Shown: one piece after another, positions 52,377 through 62,160 of the stretch
Layout of the letters: each line of letters starts with the position of its first letter
How positions within the stretch are numbered: the stretch's first letter is position 1
From: Lunatimonas salinarum
Lineage (GTDB): Bacteria > Bacteroidota > Bacteroidia > Cytophagales > Cyclobacteriaceae
Direction of reading: 5' to 3'
NCBI RefSeq assembly: GCF_017811155.1
Contig: NZ_JACVCV010000001.1
Location: 124,001-188,000, forward strand
DNA: 64,000 bases
The notes under the pieces: generated by a model
What the model was told of the DNA's origin: nothing
Database searches by the model: none
Seen by the model: only the letters and a program-made list of their open reading frames with translations
Translations under genes and position numbers: made by a program

Positions 52377-53681
52377 ATGAAAAAGTCTTATAAATCAAAC
52401 TTGCTTTTTTTGAAGGGATTAGTACTTTTTGCGTTATCGGTGTCTTGCACGCAAGAAAACACAACGTTTAATCCGAATAGCGTATATGTGAATTACGAAA
52501 ATGGACGCGCTACATTGTACAGAGCCGGGGCTCCGTATTACATCAAAGGCGGAAGCGGAAGGGATCACATTGAAAAAATCGGAGAGAACGGCGGAAATTC
52601 GGTAAGAACCTGGAGCCTGCATGAAGCGGAGGAACTGTTGGACAAAGCGCATGAACATGATATGACGGTGACTTTAGGTATTGAAATTGGCCGGCCCTAT
52701 TGGGGAGAAGATTTCAATTACTGGAATTGGTTTGCCGTAAGCCGAAAGATAGAGGAACTGAGACCCATCATCCGAAAATACAAGGATCATCCCGCACTAT
52801 TAATGTGGGGAGTCGGCAATGAAGTGGAGCTTCAGGGCGGCAATAAGTACCTAGTTTATCTTATGACGAACCGCGTTGCCAAAATGATCAAAGAGGAGGA
52901 TCCCAATCATCCCACTATGATGGCGACCAGTGTAAAACTTATTGGAAGAAGTGGCATACTCCTTTCGAACATCGATATCATGGGGTACAATTCATTTGGC
53001 AAAACGCCATTATTTTTTGAAGAGAATAAGAACTATGTACCTAGAGGATGGAAAAAGGCATATTTATTCTCTGAGATCGGACCTCCGGGGCACTGGGAAA
53101 TAAACGAAACAGAGTGGGGTGCACCCATCGAAATGGACATCTCCGAAAAGCTAGCCTTTCTCCAAAAATATTGGGATTTTATAGATTCGGATACGGTTTC
53201 ATTATTGGGGTCCTATTCATTTTATTGGGGCTACAAGCATGAGATTACCGCAACGTGGTTTAGTCACTTTTCTAAGGAAGGGGCTGAAGCCGAAACCGTG
53301 AAATTTCTCAAAACAAAATGGAGGGGCGAAAATCCAACAAATTTCCCACCGAGGTTGTCTCCTATAAAAATTAATCAACAATTTCCTGACATAAATACGT
53401 ATTTGGTGGCAGACTCGCTTTTCCAAGCACATATTGAGGCATTTGATCCAGAAAGCGACAGTGTTACCTACCGATGGGAACTCTGGCAGGAAGAAATAAA
53501 CTTTCATGAAATGAATTCCTATAACTACAATATGGAACACCTGCTTTTCGATCAAGACAGTAGCACCTTGACGTTTAGAACGCCCAAGAATGAGGGGGCT
53601 TACCGTTTATACATTTATGCATTTGATAATCAGGGTAACTTTGTATCGAGAAACCTGCCTTTTTATGCTATAAACCGTTGA
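52377..53681 (+). CDS. Glycoside hydrolase lipoprotein homologous to the C-terminal domains of the adjacent synthase
   Basis: 434 residues. Lipobox LSVSC (C24). The TIM-barrel part (about 40-330) has the GH2/GH5-type acid/base site MWGVGNEVE (E149) and nucleophile FSEIGPPG (E233). The C-terminal 100 residues, with VTYRWELWQEE and RLYIYAFDNQGNF, match the final beta-sandwich of the 1288-residue protein (TFKWEIYEEG, IYVYAYDTRGN), and the barrel parts also share segments (YxWxGxxHEITATWF vs FEGTATWFG). So a stand-alone, lipid-anchored version of the last two domains is made from a divergent promoter. It likely cuts or releases the same glycan outside the inner membrane. Exact linkage unknown. 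Confidence 0.88.
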   Translation: MKKSYKSNLLFLKGLVLFALSVSCTQENTTFNPNSVYVNYENGRATLYRAGAPYYIKGGSGRDHIEKIGENGGNSVRTWSLHEAEELLDKAHEHDMTVTLGIEIGRPYWGEDFNYWNWFAVSRKIEELRPIIRKYKDHPALLMWGVGNEVELQGGNKYLVYLMTNRVAKMIKEEDPNHPTMMATSVKLIGRSGILLSNIDIMGYNSFGKTPLFFEENKNYVPRGWKKAYLFSEIGPPGHWEINETEWGAPIEMDISEKLAFLQKYWDFIDSDTVSLLGSYSFYWGYKHEITATWFSHFSKEGAEAETVKFLKTKWRGENPTNFPPRLSPIKINQQFPDINTYLVADSLFQAHIEAFDPESDSVTYRWELWQEEINFHEMNSYNYNMEHLLFDQDSSTLTFRTPKNEGAYRLYIYAFDNQGNFVSRNLPFYAINR

Positions 53682-53740
53682 AACCAGAAATTCTGTCGGG
53701 TAGGAAGGCCGCTGAATTCTTGGTATTATGCTAAGAAAAG

Positions 53741-55651
53741 CTACCAGGTTCCGTTTAGGTAAGCAATCCTACGTTTCACTTCGTCATTCATTACTTTGGG
53801 CTTCAGCTTAGCAGTATCTAGCATTCCTGTAAAGCAGGTATGATCTAGAAAATAAACCAATGAATTCAACGCCATCAACCCCTCAACTGGATCCACCGTA
53901 TGGTTTATTAACTCGACCAGGGAATCTACAGGATTTATTCCCGCCGCAATACCCAAAAACTCTATCGCTCTCAGAGATACTGCATTGTCTTCCGAATGCC
54001 TCAATTTACTGATAAGCGGAACTAACGCACTGGCCTCAGCCCCAAATCCAGAGGCGACGGTTGTCGCCCAATATTGCTCCAACTCAGTACCATACTCCAA
54101 AAATCGCCGCAAAGATGCCTCTGCCTCAGTAAATGGTCTCGTGCCCAGATTGTTTATCTCCAATAGTTTACCCAATACCGGATGAAATCGTTTTCCATAT
54201 GATACCGGATCATTTAGCGCAGCCTTTACCAGGTAATTTTCCGGAAGGAATCCCAAGTCATTTTTCTCCAAAAGCATCTCATGTAAGCGATTCCGCAAAT
54301 CCTGAACTATATACTGAAAATCGGATCTTTGAGCCAGATTATTCGTTTCCAGAGGATCTTCTTCCAAATCAAAAAGCATCTCCATCGGCTTAGCGGAAAA
54401 AAACTGGCCTTGAAGAGAATCCAGCCCTCGTTCGGTATATAATTTTCTCCACTCCGCGTAAGCCAGCATCTGGTAGCGGTAGTTATTATGCAGCGCATCG
54501 GGATAGAAGGGTTGAAAACTTCTAATGTATTTATACTTCCCCTTCCGTAAGGATCGCACCATATCGTATTTCTCATCAAATCGATCCGCATACCCCAGCG
54601 CTTCATCCCGTGCTGCCACCTCGCTACTCCTAATTCCAGGGCCTAAAAAGGCTTTGCCATCCATTTGCGAGGGGATTTCCAAACCCGCTAAGGAAAGAAC
54701 CGTGGGCGCAAAATCAATGAAACTTACAAACCCCTTTTGAACTGATCCGGGCAAGGCATCTACCAAATGGCGGAAATTTTGAGGAATCCTCACCACCAAA
54801 GGCACATGAAGTCCCGTTTCGTACAAATAACCTTTGCTGCCTGGGAGTACTCCCCCATGGTCTCCAAAATAAAATACAAAGGTATTTTCCAATTGCCCAT
54901 CTGCTTCAAGTTTACGAAGTGTCTCGCCAACCCATTGGTCTATTTCTCTGATTTTATCTCGATGATAGGCCATGGTAAACCGAAAAATCGGGGTGTCCGG
55001 GTAGTAAGGAGGCAAAAACACCGACTCTGGTGAGTCTAGGGGTTGGTAAGTACCCAGCAGCTCTCTTTCAAAATGAAGCCTGCTTTCGTGCGACTCCATA
55101 AATGTCTCTTGATGAAAAAAGGGTTGATCTCCCGACGGTCTGTCTCTCCAACTGGCCTGATTGGATGAAGAATCCCAGACATCGGGTGCCTCTACCGCAT
55201 TGTAATCTTTTTTCGCATTATTGGTGGTATAATACCCCGCCTTCCGAAGGTACGCCGGAAACATTTCCAGCCCTTCGGGCATAGGGGCTAATTTTATTTT
55301 TCGATGCAAATGCATCCCTGTTCTCGTTGCCAAGGCACCTGTAATCAGCGTACTTCTGGCCACGGAGCAAACCGGTGCATTTGAAAAAGCATGCATAAAG
55401 GTGATTCCATGCGCTGCCATGGCTCGAATCGCCGGTACCTGCACTCCCGAAGAATCAAACAGATCCATATAATGCTTGGAATTATCTTCAGAGATCAAAA
55501 AAACAATATTCGGTACAGCGGGGATCTTTCTCTTCAGTTGCGGCAACACAGGCGTTGATGTTTCTGTGGCTTGCTGTTCGGGCAAATGCTTTGGGATGGC
55601 AACCACGTGCAAAAAAATAGTCAGATATAAGCATAGATTGGGTAAATTCAT
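53741..55651 (-). CDS. Sulfatase (family S1) with C-terminal HEAT-like repeats
   Basis: 636 residues from ATG 55651, giving a signal-like start (LPNLCLYLTIFLHVVAIP). The ATG at 55696 would add 15 residues. Alkaline-phosphatase fold: VPNIVFLISEDN (metal ligands, E55/D56 in place of the usual DD), active-site sequence C95-S-V-A-R99, and FYFGDHGGVL with the second metal pair. The conserved Cys must be turned into formylglycine; the usual consensus is C-x-P/A-x-R, here Val is at the third position. Residues about 500-636 are helical repeats (HEAT-like; ISKLRHSEDNAVSLRAIEF). It would remove sulfate esters from a carbohydrate. No formylglycine-generating enzyme is in the window. Confidence 0.9.
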   Translation of the reverse strand: MNLPNLCLYLTIFLHVVAIPKHLPEQQATETSTPVLPQLKRKIPAVPNIVFLISEDNSKHYMDLFDSSGVQVPAIRAMAAHGITFMHAFSNAPVCSVARSTLITGALATRTGMHLHRKIKLAPMPEGLEMFPAYLRKAGYYTTNNAKKDYNAVEAPDVWDSSSNQASWRDRPSGDQPFFHQETFMESHESRLHFERELLGTYQPLDSPESVFLPPYYPDTPIFRFTMAYHRDKIREIDQWVGETLRKLEADGQLENTFVFYFGDHGGVLPGSKGYLYETGLHVPLVVRIPQNFRHLVDALPGSVQKGFVSFIDFAPTVLSLAGLEIPSQMDGKAFLGPGIRSSEVAARDEALGYADRFDEKYDMVRSLRKGKYKYIRSFQPFYPDALHNNYRYQMLAYAEWRKLYTERGLDSLQGQFFSAKPMEMLFDLEEDPLETNNLAQRSDFQYIVQDLRNRLHEMLLEKNDLGFLPENYLVKAALNDPVSYGKRFHPVLGKLLEINNLGTRPFTEAEASLRRFLEYGTELEQYWATTVASGFGAEASALVPLISKLRHSEDNAVSLRAIEFLGIAAGINPVDSLVELINHTVDPVEGLMALNSLVYFLDHTCFTGMLDTAKLKPKVMNDEVKRRIAYLNGTW

Positions 55652-55829
55652 CGGTAGAAAAGGGATTAGGCGAGATCGATAACTAGGCCAAAGCAAATTA
55701 ACGATGTCAAACTAGCAGTTTTGCCTCAAATTAGCGAATAAGCGGCGTAAAAAAGTGCATTAAATTTTCTGATTTACTCAACAACTTGCATGAAGTTTAC
55801 GTCATGGGGCAAACCAATAAACAGATCTT

Positions 55830-56231
55830 ATGAATACGACCATGATGTGGACACTGATTTTTGGGGCATTCTTTGCCTGCGTACAAGAAGATGACCTTTC
55901 AGGCCCCCTACCTGTTGGATCATGGGTTCATTCTGAACGCATACCACAGGGATTTACGCTGGAAAAGGTTTCAGATATTCCTTCCAACACCTATGGCTAC
56001 CGGTTCCTGCCCAATGGTAAAATGATCAACCGTACACAAAGTGGATGGTGTGCCACACCACCCATCGTCACCCAAGATTATGAAGGAAGTTGGCAATTAG
56101 ACGGAGATATTTTAACGTGGGAATCTCCATTTTGGGGAGGCACCGAAATCCAGGAATGGAAAATTACCCCTAATGCCCAGAATCAACTACAAGTAGAAGT
56201 CATCCGAAGGGATTTCGTATACACCATTTAG
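55830..56231 (+). CDS. Small hypothetical lipoprotein, lipocalin-like
   Basis: 133 residues. Short hydrophobic start and a cysteine in FGAFFAC (C17) that could be a lipobox, although Phe at -2 is unusual. The mature part has strands GSWVHSERIP, YGYRFLPNGKMINRT, YEGSWQLDGDILTWE, EWKITPNAQNQLQVEVIRR: the alternating pattern is lipocalin/META-like, of the type often annotated 'lipocalin-like' in Bacteroidota. Two cysteines are few. No conserved neighbour. It is convergent with the DAACS gene. Confidence 0.72.
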   Translation: MNTTMMWTLIFGAFFACVQEDDLSGPLPVGSWVHSERIPQGFTLEKVSDIPSNTYGYRFLPNGKMINRTQSGWCATPPIVTQDYEGSWQLDGDILTWESPFWGGTEIQEWKITPNAQNQLQVEVIRRDFVYTI

Positions 56232-56334
56232 AAGGGTGCAGAAATTGCATTTTTGATCCGGGTATAAAGCAAGTCAACTTGGGACATCGATCACCGAAAA
56301 AAATCCTAGGGCCTTCCCTAAACCGTAAATTGCT

Positions 56335-57501
56335 TCATTCCTTCCCTGCTATCCGATCGACCAAAAGCGCAATGGCTCCATCTCCCGTAACATTGCAGGC
56401 TGTTCCAAAACTGTCCATAGCGATGTAAAGGGCAATCATTAGCCCAGTCATTTCTTCGTTGAAACCAAGCATCGTTTGCAGCAGGCCAATAGCTGCCATG
56501 ATCGCACCACCCGGGACACCTGGGGCAGCAACCATTGCTATACCAAGCATCGGTATGAACCCCCCAAAAACGCCTAGGCCATTTGGCATACCCTCCAAAA
56601 CCATCAACGCAAATGCGCAGGCGGTAATCTTCATGATGCTGCCCGAAAGATGTATCGTGGCACAAAGCGGGATAACAAATCCCGCTACCTTGTCCGAAAC
56701 CCCCAGCTTTCCTGCCTGTAGCAAAGTAACAGGAATGGTAGCTGCTGAGGATTGGGTTCCTAACGCGGTAAAATAAGCTGGCATCATCGTCACTAATAAA
56801 CGAAGGGGATTTTTTTGTACCACCACACCTGCTATCAGATACTGAAGTAGCAACAGCAGCACATGCATGACAAAGATAACCCCGGCAATATTTAGAAAAA
56901 CGGTCAAAATACCAAACACCCTACCGGTAAATGCCATCTCTGCAAATATTCCCAATATAAAAAGAGGAAGGAGCGGAACGATCACCCGTTCAATCAGTTG
57001 CATAATGATTTTTTGAAAATCTACCACGACCGCCTTTAGCCTGGATCCAGTCTGAAAAGACAAACCCAACCCAACAATAAACGACAATGCCAAGGCCGAC
57101 ATGACGTCTATGACTGGCGGGATGGCAATGGAAAAATAGGAGGCTAACTCCGGGGTAGGATCGGTAATCGCCTCCGATGCACTGATATGGGATTCCAGTA
57201 AGGGAGGAAAGACAGCGGAGGCTATGCCATAGGTAGAAAAGCCAGAAAAAAGGGTGAAGCCATATGCAATTCCGGTAGTGTATAACAGCATCTTTCCAGC
57301 TCCTCTACCCAGATCGGCTATGGCCGGCATTATCAACCCCAAAATGATCAACGGAATGGCAAATCCCAAAAACTGACCGAAAAGCGTATTGAATGTTGCA
57401 AAAATCCGGTTCACAGATTCGGGAAGATAAGTACCAAACACGATTCCCAAAATAATGGCAACCAGTACTTTGAATAGCAAGCTGGAAAACAGACGGGTCA
57501 T
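56335..57501 (-). CDS. Dicarboxylate/amino acid:cation (Na+ or H+) symporter (DAACS family)
   Basis: 388 residues from ATG 57501 (the ATG at 57552 adds 17 non-hydrophobic residues). Typical of the glutamate-transporter fold: eight helices plus two re-entrant hairpins. Seen: the serine-rich hairpin ALGTQSSAATIPVTL, the ATIHLSGS segment of helix 7 (family NMDGT position), the second hairpin MVAAPGVPGGAIM and DSFGTACNVTGDGAIALLVDR (helix 8 substrate residues N and D). It imports acidic or neutral amino acids or dicarboxylates with a cation. Inner membrane. The 384-base region upstream is shared with glmS. Confidence 0.93.
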   Translation of the reverse strand: MTRLFSSLLFKVLVAIILGIVFGTYLPESVNRIFATFNTLFGQFLGFAIPLIILGLIMPAIADLGRGAGKMLLYTTGIAYGFTLFSGFSTYGIASAVFPPLLESHISASEAITDPTPELASYFSIAIPPVIDVMSALALSFIVGLGLSFQTGSRLKAVVVDFQKIIMQLIERVIVPLLPLFILGIFAEMAFTGRVFGILTVFLNIAGVIFVMHVLLLLLQYLIAGVVVQKNPLRLLVTMMPAYFTALGTQSSAATIPVTLLQAGKLGVSDKVAGFVIPLCATIHLSGSIMKITACAFALMVLEGMPNGLGVFGGFIPMLGIAMVAAPGVPGGAIMAAIGLLQTMLGFNEEMTGLMIALYIAMDSFGTACNVTGDGAIALLVDRIAGKE

Positions 57502-58011
57502 TCCTTTTTCAATTTTCGGCCAAAACGCAGGAAACCTTATCCCGCAAAACACTCGCTAAGTTACAAGGAAAGCAGCTGATGTCGCTGTATCGACAGATTA
57601 ATTTTAAGAAATCGCCTAGGGGTATGATATATTGGAATTTAAGTGAACTCATGTATGAATTTCTAGAATCCCGCACTTAGGCAGTGTCAGGATCTGAAGA
57701 AATAAAATTTTTCGAATTTTTTTCATTTTAATTTCAAGCCTAAAAAATCGCTAATCAAAGGAAGTGTACCAAAAATGTCACTTAAACAACTATCACAAAA
57801 AGAGATTTAATTACCAATTATCAAATTGGATGAATAAAAAATTCGAATTACCGTAATCGAAAAATTAAAAAATTCCCAAAACACCAATACCAACCATACA
57901 ACAAGTACCCTCGTATACCACGAATGATTTTGTGAATTGCGTTTTATTATTGGTAATTTTTCGACGAAATTAAAACTTTTCAATTTTATAGAATTTTATT
58001 CGGAATTTAAT
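57502..58011. other. AT-rich divergent intergenic region before glmS
   Basis: No ORF or convincing RNA structure. Two copies of TTCGAATT in A/T runs (around 57713 and 57843). It should hold the glmS promoter and that of the DAACS gene. The long leader could be regulated, but no glmS ribozyme core was recognised. Confidence 0.45.
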
Positions 58012-59850
58012 ATGTGTGGAATTGTCGCATACACAGGACAAAGGGAGGCCTATCCCGTGATTTTAAAAGGGCTAAAACGATTGGAATACCGTGGCTATGA
58101 TAGTGCTGGAGTAGCCCTATCTGAAGGAATCGGTCTTTCGGTATACAAAAAAAAGGGAAAAGTAAGCCAATTAGAAGAATCCCTGATCGGAAAACAGCTG
58201 AATGCCCTGTCTGGGATTGGCCACACACGCTGGGCCACGCATGGGGAGCCTTCTGACCGAAACGCCCATCCCCACCGGTCCTCAAACGGAAAGTTGGCAT
58301 TGGTTCACAACGGCATCATCGAAAACTACGCCTCTCTGAAGCGGGAGTTGGTAAACAAAGGCTATTCCTTTGAAAGTGATACCGATACAGAGGTTCTATT
58401 GAAATTCATCGAGGACATTTTCAACCATCAGAGCGAGTCCTTGGAAGAGGCTGTACGAATCGCCCTGCGTCGTGTGGTAGGGGCCTATGTCATTATCCTG
58501 CTAAACGAAGATGAGCCCGGCACATTAATTGCCGCCAGAAAAGGAAGCCCCTTGGTTATAGGCATCGGCAAAGGAGAACACTTTTTGGCCTCCGATGCCT
58601 CGCCCATTATCGAATACACCAAGGAAGTCGTTTATATAAACGACTACGAAATTGCGATTGTCAAGCCCGAAGAATTAATCCTGAAAAACTTGGGAAATGA
58701 CAAAGTAACCCCTTTTATCACCCAGTTGGACATGGAATTGGCTGCGATAGAAAAAGGGGGATACACCCACTTCATGCTAAAGGAAATTTTTGAGCAGCCA
58801 ACCACTGTCTTCGATTGCCTGCGTGGTAGACTCGATGCGAAAGAAGGCACGATTACTATGGGGGGTGTGGATCCCCACTTGGATAAACTAACCAATGCAA
58901 ACCGTATCATCATGTTGGCTTGTGGCACCTCCTGGCACGCAGGGTTGGTGGCAGAATACGTTTTCGAAGAACTCTGTCGGATTCCCGTAGAGGTGGAATA
59001 CGCTTCGGAATTTCGATACCGCAATCCTGTAATAAAGGAAGGTGATATAATCATGGCAATTTCCCAAAGCGGTGAGACAGCCGATACCCTGGTAGCGATG
59101 GATATGGCAAAAAAACAGGGTGCTTTTCTCTTTGGCGTCGTCAATGTGGTAGGTTCCAGCATTTCCAGAATGTCTCATGCAGGTACCTATACCCACGCCG
59201 GACCAGAGATTGGGGTTGCTTCGACCAAGGCATTTACCGCTCAACTGACCGTACTTATGATGATCGCCATGAAAGTTGCCTATGCCAAAGGCACGATTGA
59301 TCAAAAGCGTTACCTTCACTTGATCAGAGAGCTGGATTCAGTTCCCGGTAAGATTGAGGTCATTCTGGAAACCAACGAACAGCTAAAAAAGATTGCAGAA
59401 CGATACAAAGATGCACGGGACTTTCTCTATCTGGGAAGGGGGTATAATTTCCCCATTGCACTGGAAGGTGCCCTGAAGCTAAAGGAAATCTCGTACATAC
59501 ATGCGGAGGGCTATCCTGCTGCCGAGATGAAGCACGGACCCATTGCCCTGGTGGAAGAAAAGCTTCCGGTGGTGTTTGTGGCTACCAAAGATGCCTACCA
59601 CGACAAGATTATAAGCAACGCACAGGAAATCAAAGCGCGAAAAGGTAAGGTATTGGCAGTGATATCCGAAGGAGACGATGCCTTTGCGTCGCTGGCGGAT
59701 GAAACACTTCCTGTGCCCGTAGCAGACGAACTTATAGCACCCCTTTTGACGGTCATCCCACTTCAATTACTGGCCTATTATATTGGAAATGCAAAAGGAT
59801 TGGATGTGGACAAGCCCCGCAACTTGGCAAAGTCAGTCACCGTCGAATAA
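58012..59850 (+). CDS. glmS: Glutamine-fructose-6-phosphate aminotransferase (isomerising)
   Basis: 612 residues from ATG 58012, so that Cys2 becomes the N-terminal nucleophile (MCGIVAYTGQREAY). The 25-codon extension from 57937 is rejected for this reason. N-terminal glutaminase: LEYRGYDSAGVAL, GHTRWATHGEPSDRNAHPH and VHNGIIENY. C-terminal two SIS domains with CGTSWHAG, SQSGETADTL, and the conserved AEGYPAAEMKHGPIAL and C-terminal KSVTVE. It makes glucosamine-6-phosphate from fructose-6-phosphate and glutamine, the first step to UDP-GlcNAc for peptidoglycan and lipid A. DUF4954 follows 42 bases downstream. Confidence 0.97.
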   Translation: MCGIVAYTGQREAYPVILKGLKRLEYRGYDSAGVALSEGIGLSVYKKKGKVSQLEESLIGKQLNALSGIGHTRWATHGEPSDRNAHPHRSSNGKLALVHNGIIENYASLKRELVNKGYSFESDTDTEVLLKFIEDIFNHQSESLEEAVRIALRRVVGAYVIILLNEDEPGTLIAARKGSPLVIGIGKGEHFLASDASPIIEYTKEVVYINDYEIAIVKPEELILKNLGNDKVTPFITQLDMELAAIEKGGYTHFMLKEIFEQPTTVFDCLRGRLDAKEGTITMGGVDPHLDKLTNANRIIMLACGTSWHAGLVAEYVFEELCRIPVEVEYASEFRYRNPVIKEGDIIMAISQSGETADTLVAMDMAKKQGAFLFGVVNVVGSSISRMSHAGTYTHAGPEIGVASTKAFTAQLTVLMMIAMKVAYAKGTIDQKRYLHLIRELDSVPGKIEVILETNEQLKKIAERYKDARDFLYLGRGYNFPIALEGALKLKEISYIHAEGYPAAEMKHGPIALVEEKLPVVFVATKDAYHDKIISNAQEIKARKGKVLAVISEGDDAFASLADETLPVPVADELIAPLLTVIPLQLLAYYIGNAKGLDVDKPRNLAKSVTVE

Positions 59851-59892
59851 CCTATTGTTAATGGAAGCGTCATCTTTTTTTACCCCATCCCT

Positions 59893-62109
59893 ATGAATTT
59901 AATCAAACGATCACCTATACAGAGCCTAGGATACCACTTTATACCAGAAGCTTTTATCCCAGAGGAAAAGGACGAATACTACCTCAGAAACATCCAAAAC
60001 AGGAGTGGCATTTCGTACCGACAATTGAATGCCATGGAAATTGAAATTCTGGTACGAAACCGTAATCAATCGGATGACTGGAACAAACTCCTAGTTTCAG
60101 ATGATTTTAACCCCGAGCTAGTAAAAAACTGCAAGTTTTTCGGACTGGTTCGTATCGGAAAATTGGAACCTTGCTATCTCGAGTACCATAACCTCCGCAT
60201 GCCAGTGGGCATCTACAACAGCACGATCATCAGTTGTGACTTGGGTGATAACGTAGTAATCGACAACGTGCACTACCTTTCCCACTACATCTTGGGCAAC
60301 GAAGTAATTTTGGTGAATGTGAATGAAATGTCAACAACCAACTATGCGAAATTTGGGAATGGCATTGTCAAAGAGGGGGAAGACTCTGCCATACGGATTT
60401 GGCTCGAACTATGCAATGAAAATGGCGGGCGTAAAGTCATCCCATTCAGCGGCATGCTTCCGGGCGATGCCTGGATCTGGTCAAGATTTAGAACGGACAG
60501 AGTTCTCCAAGATAAATTGATTGAAATCACTCAAAACAGTTTCGATACACGCCGTGGATACTATGGAAAAGTGGGTGATCGATGCATCATCAAAAACTGC
60601 CTGATCATCAAAGATGTCTGGATAGGATCGGATGCCTACATCAAAGGAGCCAACAAACTAAAAAACTTGACTATCCATTCGAGCCCCGAGGCATCTTCTC
60701 AAGTCGGTGAAGGATGCGAACTCGTTAACGGCATCGTCAGCGAGGGTTGTCGCCTTTTCTATGGGGTCAAAGCCGTTCGCTTTGCCATGGCTTCCCACAG
60801 TCAGCTTAAATACGGTGCACGCCTGATCAACTCCTATTTGGGCAATAATTCGACCATTTCCTGTTGTGAGGTATTAAATTCCCTGATTTTTCCTAGTCAC
60901 GAACAGCACCACAACAACTCCTTTTTGTGCGCATCTCTTTTACAAGGCCAGTCTAATATGGCCGCAGGAGCCACGGTCGGTTCCAACCATAACTCCCGGG
61001 GAGCAGATGGGGAGTTTATCGCCGGAAGGGGTTTCTGGCCGGGCCTTTGTGTCAGCGTGAAGCATAATTCCCGCTTTGCTACTTTCAATATCCTTGCCAA
61101 AGGGGATTACCCCGCAGAGTTGGATATTCCCCTTCCTTTTTCCCTGATCAGTCATCAGGTTCACCTTAACCGGGTTCAGGTAATGCCTGCGTATTGGTTT
61201 AAATTCAACCTCTATGCACTTGCCAGAAATGCTTGGAAATACCAGGAGCGTGATAAACGAACAGAAAAAGTCCAATGGTTGGAATTTGACTATCTTGCGC
61301 CAGACAGTGTACAGGAAATGGTCGATGCGCTTCCGATTCTAGAAACGGCCATTGGCAAAGCTTTTTTAGCAGAAGATCTGGATCCTCGTAGCTATGTGTT
61401 CCAGCATGCCGGAGAACTGGGCAGACAGCTACTACAGGCAAGGGACCCTCGCATCGAATCCCTCTTCGTTACAGTGGATGGTTGGGAAAACAGCAAACGA
61501 CCAATTGAACTGACAAAGGTTCCCGATGCCTGGCGCATATTTAATCGAATGATCGCATTTCATGCGGTAAAATGCACCATGGACTGTTCCGAGATCGAAG
61601 ATTTCCAACGCTGGGAAAATGTCGGAAACCTGCTCCCAAAAGTTTTCGGAAAATGGCGGTGGAAAAATGTGGGAGGCCAATTGATGCCTGAAGCAACCCT
61701 CACTAAACTCATCGAAGAGATCAAATCCCCACAGGTAACCTCCTGGCCGGAAGTTCATGCGCTGTACACGACAGCGGCTTTGTCCTATACCACCTGGAAA
61801 TGTGCCCACGGTCTTCAGTGCCTTTTCGAAGCCCGAAAAGTGGTGAGGGAGAACTTTGGTCAAACGGAATGGGTAGAGGTATTGCAAGAAGCTGTTGAAA
61901 CGCGTAGATGGCTGTCCGAGCAAACTTTTCTCTCCCGGCAAAAGGACTATCAAAACCGGTTCAGAAACATGGTTTACGATAGCCTAGAGGAGCGGGACTT
62001 GATCTTGGGCACCGTAGAGGGCAATGCCTTTATTCAGGAGGAAAAACTTGAATGCGAAGCATTTATAAAAAAGATGGAAAAAGTCCTTAAAAATTCGGTT
62101 CGTGTTTAA
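59893..62109 (+). CDS. DUF4954 protein with left-handed beta-helix (hexapeptide-repeat) region
   Basis: 738 residues, cytoplasmic. Residues about 95-400 contain hexapeptide-like strands of the left-handed beta-helix type: GDNVVIDNVHYLSHYILGNEV, GDRCIIKNCLIIKDVWIGSDAY, GEGCELVNGIVSEGCRLFYG, NSYLGNNSTISCCEVLNSLI and the HHNNSFLCASLLQGQSN part, similar to the acyltransferase half of GlmU and other sugar nucleotidyltransferases. The C-terminal 300 residues are helical with no known match. DUF4954 is a Bacteroidota family without assigned function. It lies 42 bases behind glmS, so a role in amino-sugar or UDP-GlcNAc metabolism is inferred from position only. Confidence 0.9.
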   Translation: MNLIKRSPIQSLGYHFIPEAFIPEEKDEYYLRNIQNRSGISYRQLNAMEIEILVRNRNQSDDWNKLLVSDDFNPELVKNCKFFGLVRIGKLEPCYLEYHNLRMPVGIYNSTIISCDLGDNVVIDNVHYLSHYILGNEVILVNVNEMSTTNYAKFGNGIVKEGEDSAIRIWLELCNENGGRKVIPFSGMLPGDAWIWSRFRTDRVLQDKLIEITQNSFDTRRGYYGKVGDRCIIKNCLIIKDVWIGSDAYIKGANKLKNLTIHSSPEASSQVGEGCELVNGIVSEGCRLFYGVKAVRFAMASHSQLKYGARLINSYLGNNSTISCCEVLNSLIFPSHEQHHNNSFLCASLLQGQSNMAAGATVGSNHNSRGADGEFIAGRGFWPGLCVSVKHNSRFATFNILAKGDYPAELDIPLPFSLISHQVHLNRVQVMPAYWFKFNLYALARNAWKYQERDKRTEKVQWLEFDYLAPDSVQEMVDALPILETAIGKAFLAEDLDPRSYVFQHAGELGRQLLQARDPRIESLFVTVDGWENSKRPIELTKVPDAWRIFNRMIAFHAVKCTMDCSEIEDFQRWENVGNLLPKVFGKWRWKNVGGQLMPEATLTKLIEEIKSPQVTSWPEVHALYTTAALSYTTWKCAHGLQCLFEARKVVRENFGQTEWVEVLQEAVETRRWLSEQTFLSRQKDYQNRFRNMVYDSLEERDLILGTVEGNAFIQEEKLECEAFIKKMEKVLKNSVRV

Positions 62110-62160
62110 TGTCGAAAAACCGACCATTCTAGTGCCAAGGACGAACTAAACGGAATCTGA

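Noticed and set aside
57553-58011. glmS ribozyme or other riboswitch in the glmS leader
   Set aside because: The ribozyme core is not recognisable, the region is only AT-rich, and the glmS ribozyme is known mainly from Gram-positive bacteria.
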